The notes beneath the pieces are model-generated. The model was not told where the DNA came from, ran no database searches, and was given only the letters and a program-made list of their open reading frames with translations. A DNA stretch of 64,000 nucleotides from Pleurocapsa sp. PCC 7319. Its GTDB lineage: Bacteria > Cyanobacteriota > Cyanobacteriia > Cyanobacteriales > Xenococcaceae. This document shows positions 44,154-51,542 of the stretch, piece after piece. Position 1 is the first letter of the stretch; each line of letters starts with the position of its first letter. Made by a program: the position numbers and the translations under genes. The DNA lies in contig NZ_KB235922.1 of the NCBI RefSeq assembly GCF_000332195.1, positions 1,696,111 to 1,760,110 on the forward strand. Reading direction: 5' to 3'.

Positions 44154-44783
44154 CTATAATCTAGCTAAACCTCGCTTGAATGCAGTTATTACAGCTTGAG
44201 TGCGATCGCTGACCCCTAGTTTGCTTAGAATATTGTTGACATGAAACTTAACTGTACCCTGAGTAATTTTTAGAATTGAGGCGATTTCTTGGTTATTTTT
44301 CCCTTTAGTTAATAATGTCAAAACTTCCATTTCTCTACTAGTAAGCTCAGGATTAGTAATCCGGTCGGCTAATTTCATAGCTATTTGGGGAGGAACGTAT
44401 TTCTTTCCCTGATAAACTGTACCAATAGCAGCAGCTAATTCTTCAGAAGAGGTGTCCTTAAGTAAATAACCTTTTGCCCCCGCCTGTAGTCCTCGATAAA
44501 TATCTTCGTCGGTGTCGTAAGTAGTAAGAATAATTATTTTAGCTTGGTCAAATTCTGATTTAATTTGTGCGATCGCTTCTACACCCTCCATTACTGGCAT
44601 TTTTAAGTCGAGTAACACGACATCCGGCTGATGTTGGCGATATTGTTGTACTGCTCGCTCGCCATTTTCTGCTTCAGCAATGATAATCATATTTTCTTGC
44701 TGATTGACAATTGCACAGATGCCATCTCGCACAATTTCATGGTCTTCGGCTATCAGAATGCGAATGGAATCAGGTTGGTTCAT
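44154..44783 (-). CDS. NarL/FixJ family response regulator
   Basis: A 209-residue protein with a receiver domain (ILIAEDHEIVRDGI; acceptor Asp in VVLLDLKMPVMEG near 57; KGYLLKD) and a LuxR-type HTH at about 145-205 (LTSREMEVLTLLTKGKNNQE, TVKFHVNNILSKLGVSDRTQ). Regulators of this class pair with HisKA_3 kinases, and the only such kinase in the window is the five-GAF protein ending at 37709. The 6 kb between them contains two foreign insertions' worth of accessory genes, so an ancestral pairing is possible but unproven. An IS605 element lies 60 bp upstream of the start. Confidence 0.93.
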   Translation of the reverse strand: MNQPDSIRILIAEDHEIVRDGICAIVNQQENMIIIAEAENGERAVQQYRQHQPDVVLLDLKMPVMEGVEAIAQIKSEFDQAKIIILTTYDTDEDIYRGLQAGAKGYLLKDTSSEELAAAIGTVYQGKKYVPPQIAMKLADRITNPELTSREMEVLTLLTKGKNNQEIASILKITQGTVKFHVNNILSKLGVSDRTQAVITAFKRGLARL

Positions 44784-44804
44784 TCGTCTATGACAAAATG
44801 CAAT

Positions 44805-44826
44805 GGTAGACTAAGAATAATCTACC
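44805..44826. repeat. Inverted repeat between the NarL-type gene and the IS605 element
   Basis: GGTAGA/TCTACC with a 10-base loop lies just beyond the tnpB 3' end and 22 bp upstream of the regulator's start. It may be the right-end hairpin of the element or an operator for the regulator. Confidence 0.35.
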
Positions 44827-44841
44827 AAGTATATGAACTAC

Positions 44842-46104
44842 TTACACCAAGCTATCGCTTGGAATAAGTTTCTGTCGTTTCTTCGCCCCAAATTGCCTCA
44901 TGTTTCCACACTCGGTAGGGTTTGGCGACTCGACGACTGAAGAGGACAGTTCCTGCCCCCTGGCGTAATTAAGCATAACCATAGCTGCTGCGACATCTCT
45001 GTCTAATGGCTGTTGAATGCCACAATTACAAACGTGGAATCTCTCACTTAGATCCTTTTTGCGCTTGATACCACAACCAGGACAAGTCTGAGAAGGTGCA
45101 AGTTGGCGAGTTGGCACTTCGATGTAGATACCACCAGCTTCAGTTACTTTGTACTCAATTAGGCTTTTTAAATTACCTATCCCGACATCTAAAAGATTGC
45201 GATTAAGACCAGTTTTTTGTTTCTTTCTCTTACTACCTTTGTTTGCTTTGCGGGTTAGGTTTTTGAGATTTAGTCTCTCTGTAGCTACGAAGCTATTACA
45301 GCTAACTATCTCTGTTGCTACTTTATGCTGCCAATCTTGACGCTGACGAGCCACCTTAGACCGTATTTTAGATACAGCTTTATTGGCTTTCTTCCAACGA
45401 CGAGATGCTTTTAGACGCTTCTTGTGATTAGGTGCGCGTTTTCTTCTACTATCTATCGCTAGCCGATTAACTTGGTCTTGAGACTGCTTGATAAATCGAG
45501 GATTATCAATAATTGTGCCGTCGCTAAATGCTACTGCATAATGAGTTCCAAAGTCTAAGCCAACTGCATTTTGATCAGTCTGGACTCTAGTTGGTACGCA
45601 ATCAACAGTAATCGAAGCGTACCATTTGCCCTGTTTGAACATAATCGTACAGGTTTTAGGTGTCCCCCAATCACGGGCTTGACCTCGCATTTTAACATTA
45701 CCCAAGTTGGTTAACTTGAGATAGCCGTTTTTGCCTTCTGTACGAGGTTTCCAACCAGCCTTACATGGGTACGTCCAACCTTTATACCGTCTGGAAGATT
45801 TGAATTTTGGATAACCAGATTTGAGTTTAAAAAAACGCTGAAACGCAAAATCAACACGCTTAACCGTCGCTTGTAGTGCATGACTACCAAGTTCTTTATA
45901 CTCTACCCAGCACTGTTTAAACTCAGGTAGTGCGTTCTGTTGGTCGAAATAATTTATCAATTTACCAAATCGTTTGTACTGAGTAATTCTATGACTGACA
46001 CAAGCGTTATAAAGTAACTTGTGTAGCTTGCGCCAATAGTGCAGCTTTTCGTTTTGAGAAGCCGATGGATAAAGTCTAAAAGTAACGCGACGGGTTATAC
46101 TCAT
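44842..46104 (-). CDS. tnpB: RNA-guided endonuclease TnpB (copy 2)
   Basis: A 420-residue TnpB of a different subfamily from the other two copies. Catalytic residues are visible: Asp in AVGLDFGTHYAVAFSDG, Glu in FVATERLNLKNLTRK and Asp in LDRDVAAAMV. The zinc finger is CPGC...CNC, so the second knuckle is CxC. A basic helical region (KRAPNHKKRLKASRRWKKAN) is typical. It is divergent from tnpA and would use right-end RNA to cleave vacated donor sites. Confidence 0.93.
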   Translation of the reverse strand: MSITRRVTFRLYPSASQNEKLHYWRKLHKLLYNACVSHRITQYKRFGKLINYFDQQNALPEFKQCWVEYKELGSHALQATVKRVDFAFQRFFKLKSGYPKFKSSRRYKGWTYPCKAGWKPRTEGKNGYLKLTNLGNVKMRGQARDWGTPKTCTIMFKQGKWYASITVDCVPTRVQTDQNAVGLDFGTHYAVAFSDGTIIDNPRFIKQSQDQVNRLAIDSRRKRAPNHKKRLKASRRWKKANKAVSKIRSKVARQRQDWQHKVATEIVSCNSFVATERLNLKNLTRKANKGSKRKKQKTGLNRNLLDVGIGNLKSLIEYKVTEAGGIYIEVPTRQLAPSQTCPGCGIKRKKDLSERFHVCNCGIQQPLDRDVAAAMVMLNYARGQELSSSVVESPNPTECGNMRQFGAKKRQKLIPSDSLV

Positions 46105-46128
46105 CCAAGTAGTATAGCTTAGTATGTC

Positions 46129-46542
46129 GTGCCAAACAATAAACTAAATAGAGCTAGAGGGTGTGTTTATCGTCTTAGTGTACATATTGTTTTGGTTACC
46201 AAATATCGGCGTAAAGTGATAACCAAAGAAATACTTGCTGACTTGGAAAAGATATTTACTCGGTTATGTGAAAATCAAAAATGTCAGCTAACCGACTTTA
46301 ATGCAGAAGCTGACTATTGTCATTTGCTCGTAGAAATGTACCCAGATGTTGCTCCATCTCGATTAGTTAACACCCTTAAGACTGTTTCTAGTCGCTTAAT
46401 ACGCAGAGACTATAAAGCACACTTAGAAAAATACTACTCAAAACCTGTGCTTTGGACTGGAGCGTATTGCATAATCTCTACGGGTGGCGCACCATTGGAG
46501 GTGATAAAAGAGTATATCGAATCTCAGGATACGCCTGGCTAA
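46129..46542 (+). CDS. tnpA: IS200/IS605 transposase TnpA with altered HUH motif
   Basis: A 137-residue Y1 transposase from a GTG start. Family features are CVYRLSVHIVLVTKYRRKVI, NTLKTVSSRLIRRDY and the end CIISTGGAPLEVIKEYIESQ, which contains the catalytic Tyr. The metal-binding HUH motif, normally DHVHLL, reads DYCHLL here (GAC TAT TGT CAT): the first His is Tyr. Loss of that ligand should cripple single-strand cleavage. The frame is otherwise intact. Confidence 0.9.
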   Translation: MPNNKLNRARGCVYRLSVHIVLVTKYRRKVITKEILADLEKIFTRLCENQKCQLTDFNAEADYCHLLVEMYPDVAPSRLVNTLKTVSSRLIRRDYKAHLEKYYSKPVLWTGAYCIISTGGAPLEVIKEYIESQDTPG

Positions 46543-46663
46543 TGTCAGCCCGTCGCTAACTCCCACTAAATCAAAAATTTTGAGAGAGAATGCGCGACGA
46601 TTATTTGTTCAGATCGGAACCCGTGTAGTTTTTGCAATACCACGCAATACAGATCTAATTAAC

Positions 46664-47071
46664 TTAAATGTTGGTATAGTCAGTTATCTCATAAATACCA
46701 ATTAAGTTCTGATCGGGATCGCGCAGATAAATAGTTTTGATTCCCCACTGAGGACGATAGATAGGTTTGGTAATAAAAGTAACGTTTTTTTCTTCGAGCT
46801 GAGAACAAGTCTCTTCCAGATTGTGCGTGGTGAAAATTAATGCCAAATTATCTGGCGCGTTTTCTGAAGGTGGTTTTTCAGGAGAGTTGATAATCTGGGC
46901 CATCGATTGTCTTTTAATCAGATTTAATCTGGTATCTCCCATTTTAAAATCTGCTTCTTCTCCTTTACTATCTTGATAAACTAATTCAAATTCCAGTATT
47001 TTTTGATAAAATTCAATACAGGCTTCATAATTACTGACTAAAAGTCTGGTTCCTTTGAAATTTAATTTCAT
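46664..47071 (-). CDS. VOC (glyoxalase/bleomycin-resistance fold) family protein
   Basis: A 135-residue VOC protein with paired beta-alpha-beta-beta-beta modules: TRLLVSNYEACIEFYQKILE at the start and GIKTIYLRDPDQNLIGIYEI at the end, where Glu of GIYEI is the usual metal ligand. The first-module ligand position is not obvious. Substrate unknown. It is downstream of the aldo/keto reductase gene on the same strand with a gap of 59 bp, and may be co-transcribed. Confidence 0.88.
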   Translation of the reverse strand: MKLNFKGTRLLVSNYEACIEFYQKILEFELVYQDSKGEEADFKMGDTRLNLIKRQSMAQIINSPEKPPSENAPDNLALIFTTHNLEETCSQLEEKNVTFITKPIYRPQWGIKTIYLRDPDQNLIGIYEITDYTNI

Positions 47072-47130
47072 AGCTTGCTATATCTCACGTCTTTGTTTGA
47101 ATAACTTAAATTAAATAACTAGATTGAAAG

Positions 47131-48186
47131 TCAATTAGTTAGTTGTGAATAGCGATGATTGTCGATTTTATCAAATACGCCATTGTAAACGAAGTTTCTC
47201 ACCATATCAGCTTGAAAAAAGTCATGAGGGAAACCTAGTTCGATTTGACTTATTTTATCTAGCTGTTCAATTTGTTCTGCTGATAATTGGATATCGACGC
47301 ATTTAAGATTATCCTCGATATGAGATATTTTTCTCGCGCCAATAATCGGAATTACACCTTTATTTAATAACCAACTGAGGGCGATTTGTGAAGAACTATT
47401 TCCAGTTTGTGCGGCTATTTTATCAACCTCTTGGGCAATGGCCAGATTGCGATCGCTTTTATCGACAAATCCCTCCATCATTTCGCTGTCTAATCGTCTC
47501 TCTTCCCCAGATTCATTACCATTGCTGTATTTACCAGTCAACCAACCACTTGCTAACGGCGACCAGGCTGTAACGCCAATATCTAAAGTATGTGCCATTG
47601 GCAATAATTCTCTTTCTGGAGTTCTCTGGATCAAACTATATTCAATCTGCAAGCCAACAAATTGTGTCCAACCGCGTATTTCAGCTAAAGTATTACAGCG
47701 GGAAACAACCCAAGCAGGAGCATCAGAAATACCAATGTATAAAACTTTTCCTGCCCGGATAAGATCGTCAAAAGCTCTCATTACTTCTGCTACTGGTGTC
47801 ATAAAGTCCCAGGTATGTAACCACAAAACATCGATATAGTCTGTATTTAATCGTTTGAGACTACCTTCTACCGATTGCACCATACTTTTACGCTGGTTGC
47901 CACTGCCATTAGGATTACCGTCTCCCAAGCCATTAGTGTATTTAGTTGCCAAAACCACAGCATCTCTTTCCTGAGCGATAAACTCGCCTAAAAATTCCTC
48001 ACTTGTGCCGTTGGTGTAAATATTGGCAGTATCAATAAAATTACCTCCTGATTCACGGAAAGTTTGATAAATCTTTTGGCTTTCCTCTTTTGACGAACCC
48101 CAACCCCAGTCTTCACCGAAGGTCATTGTGCCTAAACATAGTTCAGATACTCTAAGTCCACTTTTTCCCAGTAATTTGTATTGCAT
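47131..48186 (-). CDS. Aldo/keto reductase
   Basis: A 351-residue TIM-barrel NADPH oxidoreductase. The N-terminus YKLLGKSGLRVSELCLGTMT, catalytic Asp-Tyr in NFIDTANIYTNGTSEEFLGE, Lys in VVLATKYTNG and the VLWLHTWD segment give the DYKH tetrad with His. The C-terminal VIPIIGARKISHIEDNLKCV binds the cofactor. It belongs to the YajO/IolS-like group of broad-specificity carbonyl reductases. Confidence 0.93.
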   Translation of the reverse strand: MQYKLLGKSGLRVSELCLGTMTFGEDWGWGSSKEESQKIYQTFRESGGNFIDTANIYTNGTSEEFLGEFIAQERDAVVLATKYTNGLGDGNPNGSGNQRKSMVQSVEGSLKRLNTDYIDVLWLHTWDFMTPVAEVMRAFDDLIRAGKVLYIGISDAPAWVVSRCNTLAEIRGWTQFVGLQIEYSLIQRTPERELLPMAHTLDIGVTAWSPLASGWLTGKYSNGNESGEERRLDSEMMEGFVDKSDRNLAIAQEVDKIAAQTGNSSSQIALSWLLNKGVIPIIGARKISHIEDNLKCVDIQLSAEQIEQLDKISQIELGFPHDFFQADMVRNFVYNGVFDKIDNHRYSQLTN

Positions 48187-48380
48187 GATGGTCTTTTCTC
48201 TATTATTTTTAATGTTCTAATTAACAGAAAATAAGTGCGTGAATCGTCCTCAAGTTCAATTAAACAGGATTGCTATAGTAACCGTCTTGTCTATTCTTGC
48301 TCCCAATATTTCTAATATTCCTAGGAAACCAGTTCTTACCGCAGTGTGCGCGATCGCATCTACAGTTATGTCATATTCAC

Positions 48381-48743
48381 CTAGTTTGATAACTGCTGCA
48401 TTTTTTGCTCGCTTTGCCATAAATTTTCTGTGAGACGTTCGTAAATACCTTTATCTCTTTTCATAAGTTTGTAACCGATAAATTCGCGCCTTAAAGTAGC
48501 ACTATCTTGATGATGGCGTTTGATAATTTCATTTACTTCTTTTTCGGTATAGGTTCTATCCCAATCAAATTTATTGACCAACCATTTGAGTATTACAAAA
48601 CGCTTTTTACGGGAAGCTGGTATTTCCGTAATTACATCGCTATTAATATAATTTTTTAAAACTTTTTTTTCCCAAGCTTCTGCTGATATATCTTTTGTCC
48701 AGTTTGCCATTTGCTCTGAAGTAAACAGAGATTTGTTTAAACT
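48381..48743 (-). pseudogene. C-terminal DUF2087 half of an interrupted ArsR-type regulator
   Basis: From about LNKSLFTSEQMANWTKD onward, this is a DUF2087 domain: NSDVITEIPASRKKRFVILK, NEIIKRHHQDSATLRREFIG and the end YERLTENLWQSE. DUF2087 normally follows an ArsR winged helix, and that half is found at 50113-50355, beyond the TnpB element. An ATG inside the element (48791) adds a short foreign N-terminus (SLYGNPSRPAMGGST), so a free domain could still be made, but the regulator is split. Confidence 0.85.
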
Positions 48744-50112
48744 AGTTGAACCTCCCATCGCGGGACGCGAGGGATTCCCATATAGACTCACGACTATGCC
48801 GAAGCACCCGCCAGAACGCCATCACTGGGCTGTTTAATTACGGTAGTTCCTACCGCGATATTTTCTAAACCTCTATTTCTCACTACTTCTGCTGCTGCCA
48901 CATCCCTGTTCTGAACGTATCCGCATTCAGGGCAAGAATGTATTCTTACGCTCAAATCCTTTTTTCCTGTATGAGTTCCACAATTGGAGCATATTTGAGA
49001 TGTAAAATCTTTATTTACTTTGGCAAAATAGGTGTCTGTTTTCAAGCAAACATACTCAAGAATCTTGAAAAATTGACCTAATCCCATGTCTAAAGATTGC
49101 TTGCCAAACAAGCCTCTACTCCATAAGACAAAGTTAATATCTTCGACAAATATCATTCCGACTCCATCACATAGTTGATATGCCAAGTTGAAGTGATATT
49201 CTTTTCGTCTGTTTGCTACAGCTTCATGAAGTAATGCAATACGATGGTTTAGTTGCTTCCATTTATTAGAACCTTTTTTCTTATTCTTTAGCTTTTTTTG
49301 TAGTAATTTAATCTTACGCAGAGCTTTATCTAAGAATGAGGGTCGAGTAAGTACTAGCCCATCGGAAGTTGAAATCATGCTCTCAATACCCGCATCAATA
49401 CCGATAGCATGACCATGAGGTATTGGTTTGACAATATCCACATCTAGTTCAATCATTAAATTGGCATAGTAACCACTAGCTTTTTTAATAATTTGTACTT
49501 GCTTAATTTTGAATCCTTCTGGTATATCTCTTGACTTTCTAAACTTAATTAATTTAAGCAAAGGCATCTTGAGGTACTTATCTTCTACTGATATCTTGCC
49601 CAAAATGTTAAAAGATCGGGCTTTGTTCTTGTATCGAGGGAAACCCATACCCTTGCTCTTCATATCATTGAACGCTCTGTCTAGCTTTCGCAATGTTTGT
49701 TGCATAGCCTGAGCATTACCTGATTTCAGAAAAGCGTTGGCTTTCTTAGCCTTAGTTAACTCAGCCGACTGAGTATGATAATTAGGGTAATCAAATGGTT
49801 CAACAATATACTCATGAAACAGAGAACATTGGTTTACCTTACAGCTACGACTGTTATACCAAAGTTTACGCACATACAACGCATGATTCCAGACCGCTCT
49901 ACAAACATCTAAATTGTGTTCAATTATTTCTATTTGTTTGGTTGTTGGCTGTATTTTGTAGTTGTATGTAAGATTAAGCATTTCGACCAAGATGCTATAT
50001 TGTTTAGTCATTTTACAATATACTTGTCCGTTTTGTAAAACAAAGTAAGATTAACTTACAACTAACCCGTGATTCATCCCTGCGCGGGACGCGAGGGTCT
50101 TCTCACGTAGAA
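48744..50112 (-). mobile_element. IS200/IS605-type tnpB-only element inserted in an ArsR-DUF2087 gene
   Basis: The two ends carry nearly identical hairpins in the same orientation: CCCTGCGCGGGACGCGAGGG at 50078-50097 and CCCATCGCGGGACGCGAGGG at 48754-48773 (plus strand). Removing 48744-50112 would join codons ...ADTLS to SLNKSLF..., restoring a continuous ArsR-DUF2087 frame. Limits were chosen by that reconstruction and may be off by a few bases. There is no tnpA. Confidence 0.75.
48794..49981 (-). CDS. tnpB: RNA-guided endonuclease TnpB (copy 3)
   Basis: A 395-residue TnpB from the ATG at 49981 (MLNLTYNYKIQPTTKQ); a start ten codons upstream is possible. Catalytic Asp in HAIGIDAGIESMISTSDG, Glu in IFVEDINFVLWSRG and Asp in VQNRDVAAAEV are all present, with zinc finger CSNC...CPEC. 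It is close in design to the copy at 37907 and seems nuclease-competent. Its guide RNA should derive from its 3' end and the adjacent right-end hairpin, so the guide would match the DUF2087-coding flank at and left of 48743. Confidence 0.92.
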   Translation of the reverse strand: MLNLTYNYKIQPTTKQIEIIEHNLDVCRAVWNHALYVRKLWYNSRSCKVNQCSLFHEYIVEPFDYPNYHTQSAELTKAKKANAFLKSGNAQAMQQTLRKLDRAFNDMKSKGMGFPRYKNKARSFNILGKISVEDKYLKMPLLKLIKFRKSRDIPEGFKIKQVQIIKKASGYYANLMIELDVDIVKPIPHGHAIGIDAGIESMISTSDGLVLTRPSFLDKALRKIKLLQKKLKNKKKGSNKWKQLNHRIALLHEAVANRRKEYHFNLAYQLCDGVGMIFVEDINFVLWSRGLFGKQSLDMGLGQFFKILEYVCLKTDTYFAKVNKDFTSQICSNCGTHTGKKDLSVRIHSCPECGYVQNRDVAAAEVVRNRGLENIAVGTTVIKQPSDGVLAGASA

Positions 50113-50355
50113 TGATAAAGTATCTGCATTGAGTTTATATAAATGTGTATTTCCCGATGAGCGCATTTTGACTAAATTTAATTCCTTTAACTTCATTAAA
50201 TGATGGGATATTGTTGGCTCTTTTAGTTCTAAGCGTGCAGCTAAGTCTTCTACGCTACATTCTGCTTGAGACAGAATACCGACCAGCTTTAAGCGATTTT
50301 CATTAGCCAATACTTTGAAAAAATCAAGCAGAGTATTAAAATCTGGAGCATTCAT
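50113..50355 (-). pseudogene. N-terminal winged-helix half of an interrupted ArsR-type regulator
   Basis: An ArsR/SmtB-like HTH: LLDFFKVLANENRLKLVGIL, then CSVEDLAARLELKEPTISHH and LKELNLVKMRSSGNTHLYKL. After ADTLSF the frame enters the TnpB element end (YVRRPSRPAQG) and stops at 50074. There are no metal-binding Cys motifs of the ELCVCDL type; ECSVEDL is present instead. The original gene continued into DUF2087 at 48381-48743. The truncated HTH protein might still bind DNA. Confidence 0.85.
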
Positions 50356-50375
50356 GGTTTTAATTAGAATTTTAT
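50356..50375 (-). promoter_or_regulatory. Direct repeat before the ArsR start
   Basis: TTCTAATTA occurs twice on the minus strand, separated by GATAAAA, overlapping the stop of the truncated SDR gene and ending just before the ArsR ATG. It is a plausible autoregulatory site. It may also mark the deletion junction with the SDR remnant. Confidence 0.4.
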
Positions 50376-50711
50376 CTAATTAGAATTTTCTGGTTGATAA
50401 GTAGCTTTCCCCCCTGCATCAACGATACTCTGAGCTACCTGCTGCCCTAACTCTTGGCGACGACCGCAAAAATGAACCATTGCCCCTTGTGCTGCAAAAG
50501 CTCTAGCCGTTGCCTCTCCAATCCCAGAAGTTGCACCAGTAATTAGTACTACTTGACCCGCAAATCGACCATCGGGATTTATTTCTGGTTGCGATAGTGG
50601 TTCAGATTCAGACTGGGCTATTACGTTCTTACCTTGAGTTACAGCAGCAGCTATTCCCGCAGCACCTACTGCACCCAAACTTATTGCCTGACGGCGTGAA
50701 AAATTAGACAT
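50376..50711 (-). pseudogene. Truncated Tat-exported SDR oxidoreductase
   Basis: 111 residues. A Tat-type signal (SRRQAISLGAVGAAGIAAAV) precedes a Rossmann start with VVLITGATSGIGEATARAFA, and CGRRQEL follows the second strand. The chain stops after DAGGKATYQPENSN, so the NNAG, catalytic Ser and YxxxK that need another 150 residues are missing. The stop lies 20 bp before the ArsR start, suggesting a deletion that fused the SDR 5' part to the regulator's promoter. Confidence 0.8.
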
Positions 50712-50828
50712 TCTAATTACTTTATGTTTGATTTGTGTAATGTACGAATTGTTTTGCGAGATGATTGAATCAAATTATGATTGTCGTCTTGCTCGTAGTT
50801 TTTCCCATTTGCCGACCGCCTCGAAAAT

Positions 50829-51383
50829 ATGCCAAAAATAAAATTTTTAAGTTTAGCTATAATCTTCTCAACTACTAGTGTTGTTGCAATTGCCAACATA
50901 GTAAAACCAGTACAATCTCAAGTTCCTTTAGAATTAGATCGTCTGGAATACTTCAGAGGAACGTGGCGTTGCCAACAACCAGCAGCACCAGCTTCTCCAT
51001 CAGGTGTATTTACCTGGACTGTGAAACGAGATTTGAATGATTTTTGGTACTTGGGAAACGCTGAAGAAACCCAGTCCCCCGATGATGGCAAACCAATTAA
51101 CTCAAGAGAATTTTTGGGATACAACATTGCTTCTAAGAAGTTATTTCGTTCTGTGGTTGTTGGTAATGGGAACTCTTTTAATATGACTGCATCCGATTGG
51201 CAGGATGGAAAACTGATTTGGTCGGGGACAGTTGTCGATAGAGCTAAAGGAAAATCCCTACCACTACGACAAGAAATTGTGAGAGACAGTCAAGATAGAT
51301 TTACGGCAACTTATTTTATTCTTGACGAAGAAAGCAACTGGCAACCTGTAGTTAATGAAACTTGCGATCGCCTGGCGGCGTGA
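50829..51383 (+). CDS. Secreted hypothetical protein, DUF1579-like
   Basis: A 184-residue protein with a signal peptide ending around VQSQ. The mature part starts LDRLEYFRGTWRCQQPAAP and alternates beta strands (GVFTWTVKRDLNDFWYLGNA, NREFLGY-type segment, LFRSVVVGNGNSFNMTASDW). This resembles small beta-barrel DUF1579/lipocalin-like proteins, with the GTW near the N-terminus as in that group. Two Cys (about residues 48 and 180) could form a disulfide. Function unknown. Confidence 0.65.
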   Translation: MPKIKFLSLAIIFSTTSVVAIANIVKPVQSQVPLELDRLEYFRGTWRCQQPAAPASPSGVFTWTVKRDLNDFWYLGNAEETQSPDDGKPINSREFLGYNIASKKLFRSVVVGNGNSFNMTASDWQDGKLIWSGTVVDRAKGKSLPLRQEIVRDSQDRFTATYFILDEESNWQPVVNETCDRLAA

Positions 51384-51542
51384 CAAATTGGACATAGTTT
51401 ATAAAATTTGATTTTTTTTGAGACCAATAATTCATTCAATTTAGTACCGTCATTTTTAGCTTAGAGAAAACGTCGCCAAAATTATTTTCTATTCTTGCGG
51501 ATTTATTCGTAATCTTGCGTGATTAAAAGGGTAAGCGATAGC

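Larger units (their letters stand above)
44827..46620. mobile_element. IS605-type element with divergent tnpB and tnpA
   Basis: tnpB (minus) and tnpA (plus) are divergent with 24 bp between their starts, the classical IS605 layout. Outer limits are approximate; I could not find matching hairpins at both ends with confidence. The tnpB side faces the NarL-type regulator's promoter. tnpA carries a damaged active-site motif, so the copy is probably immobile by itself. Confidence 0.7.

Noticed and set aside
48239..48433. 64-codon plus-strand frame
   Set aside because: Its 3' part is antisense to the DUF2087 coding region and no ribosome-binding site or recognisable motif is present.
37907..50011. 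TnpB copies as nuclease-dead, domesticated TldR-type regulators
   Set aside because: All three keep the Asp, Glu and Asp catalytic positions and a zinc finger, so loss of nuclease function is not supported.
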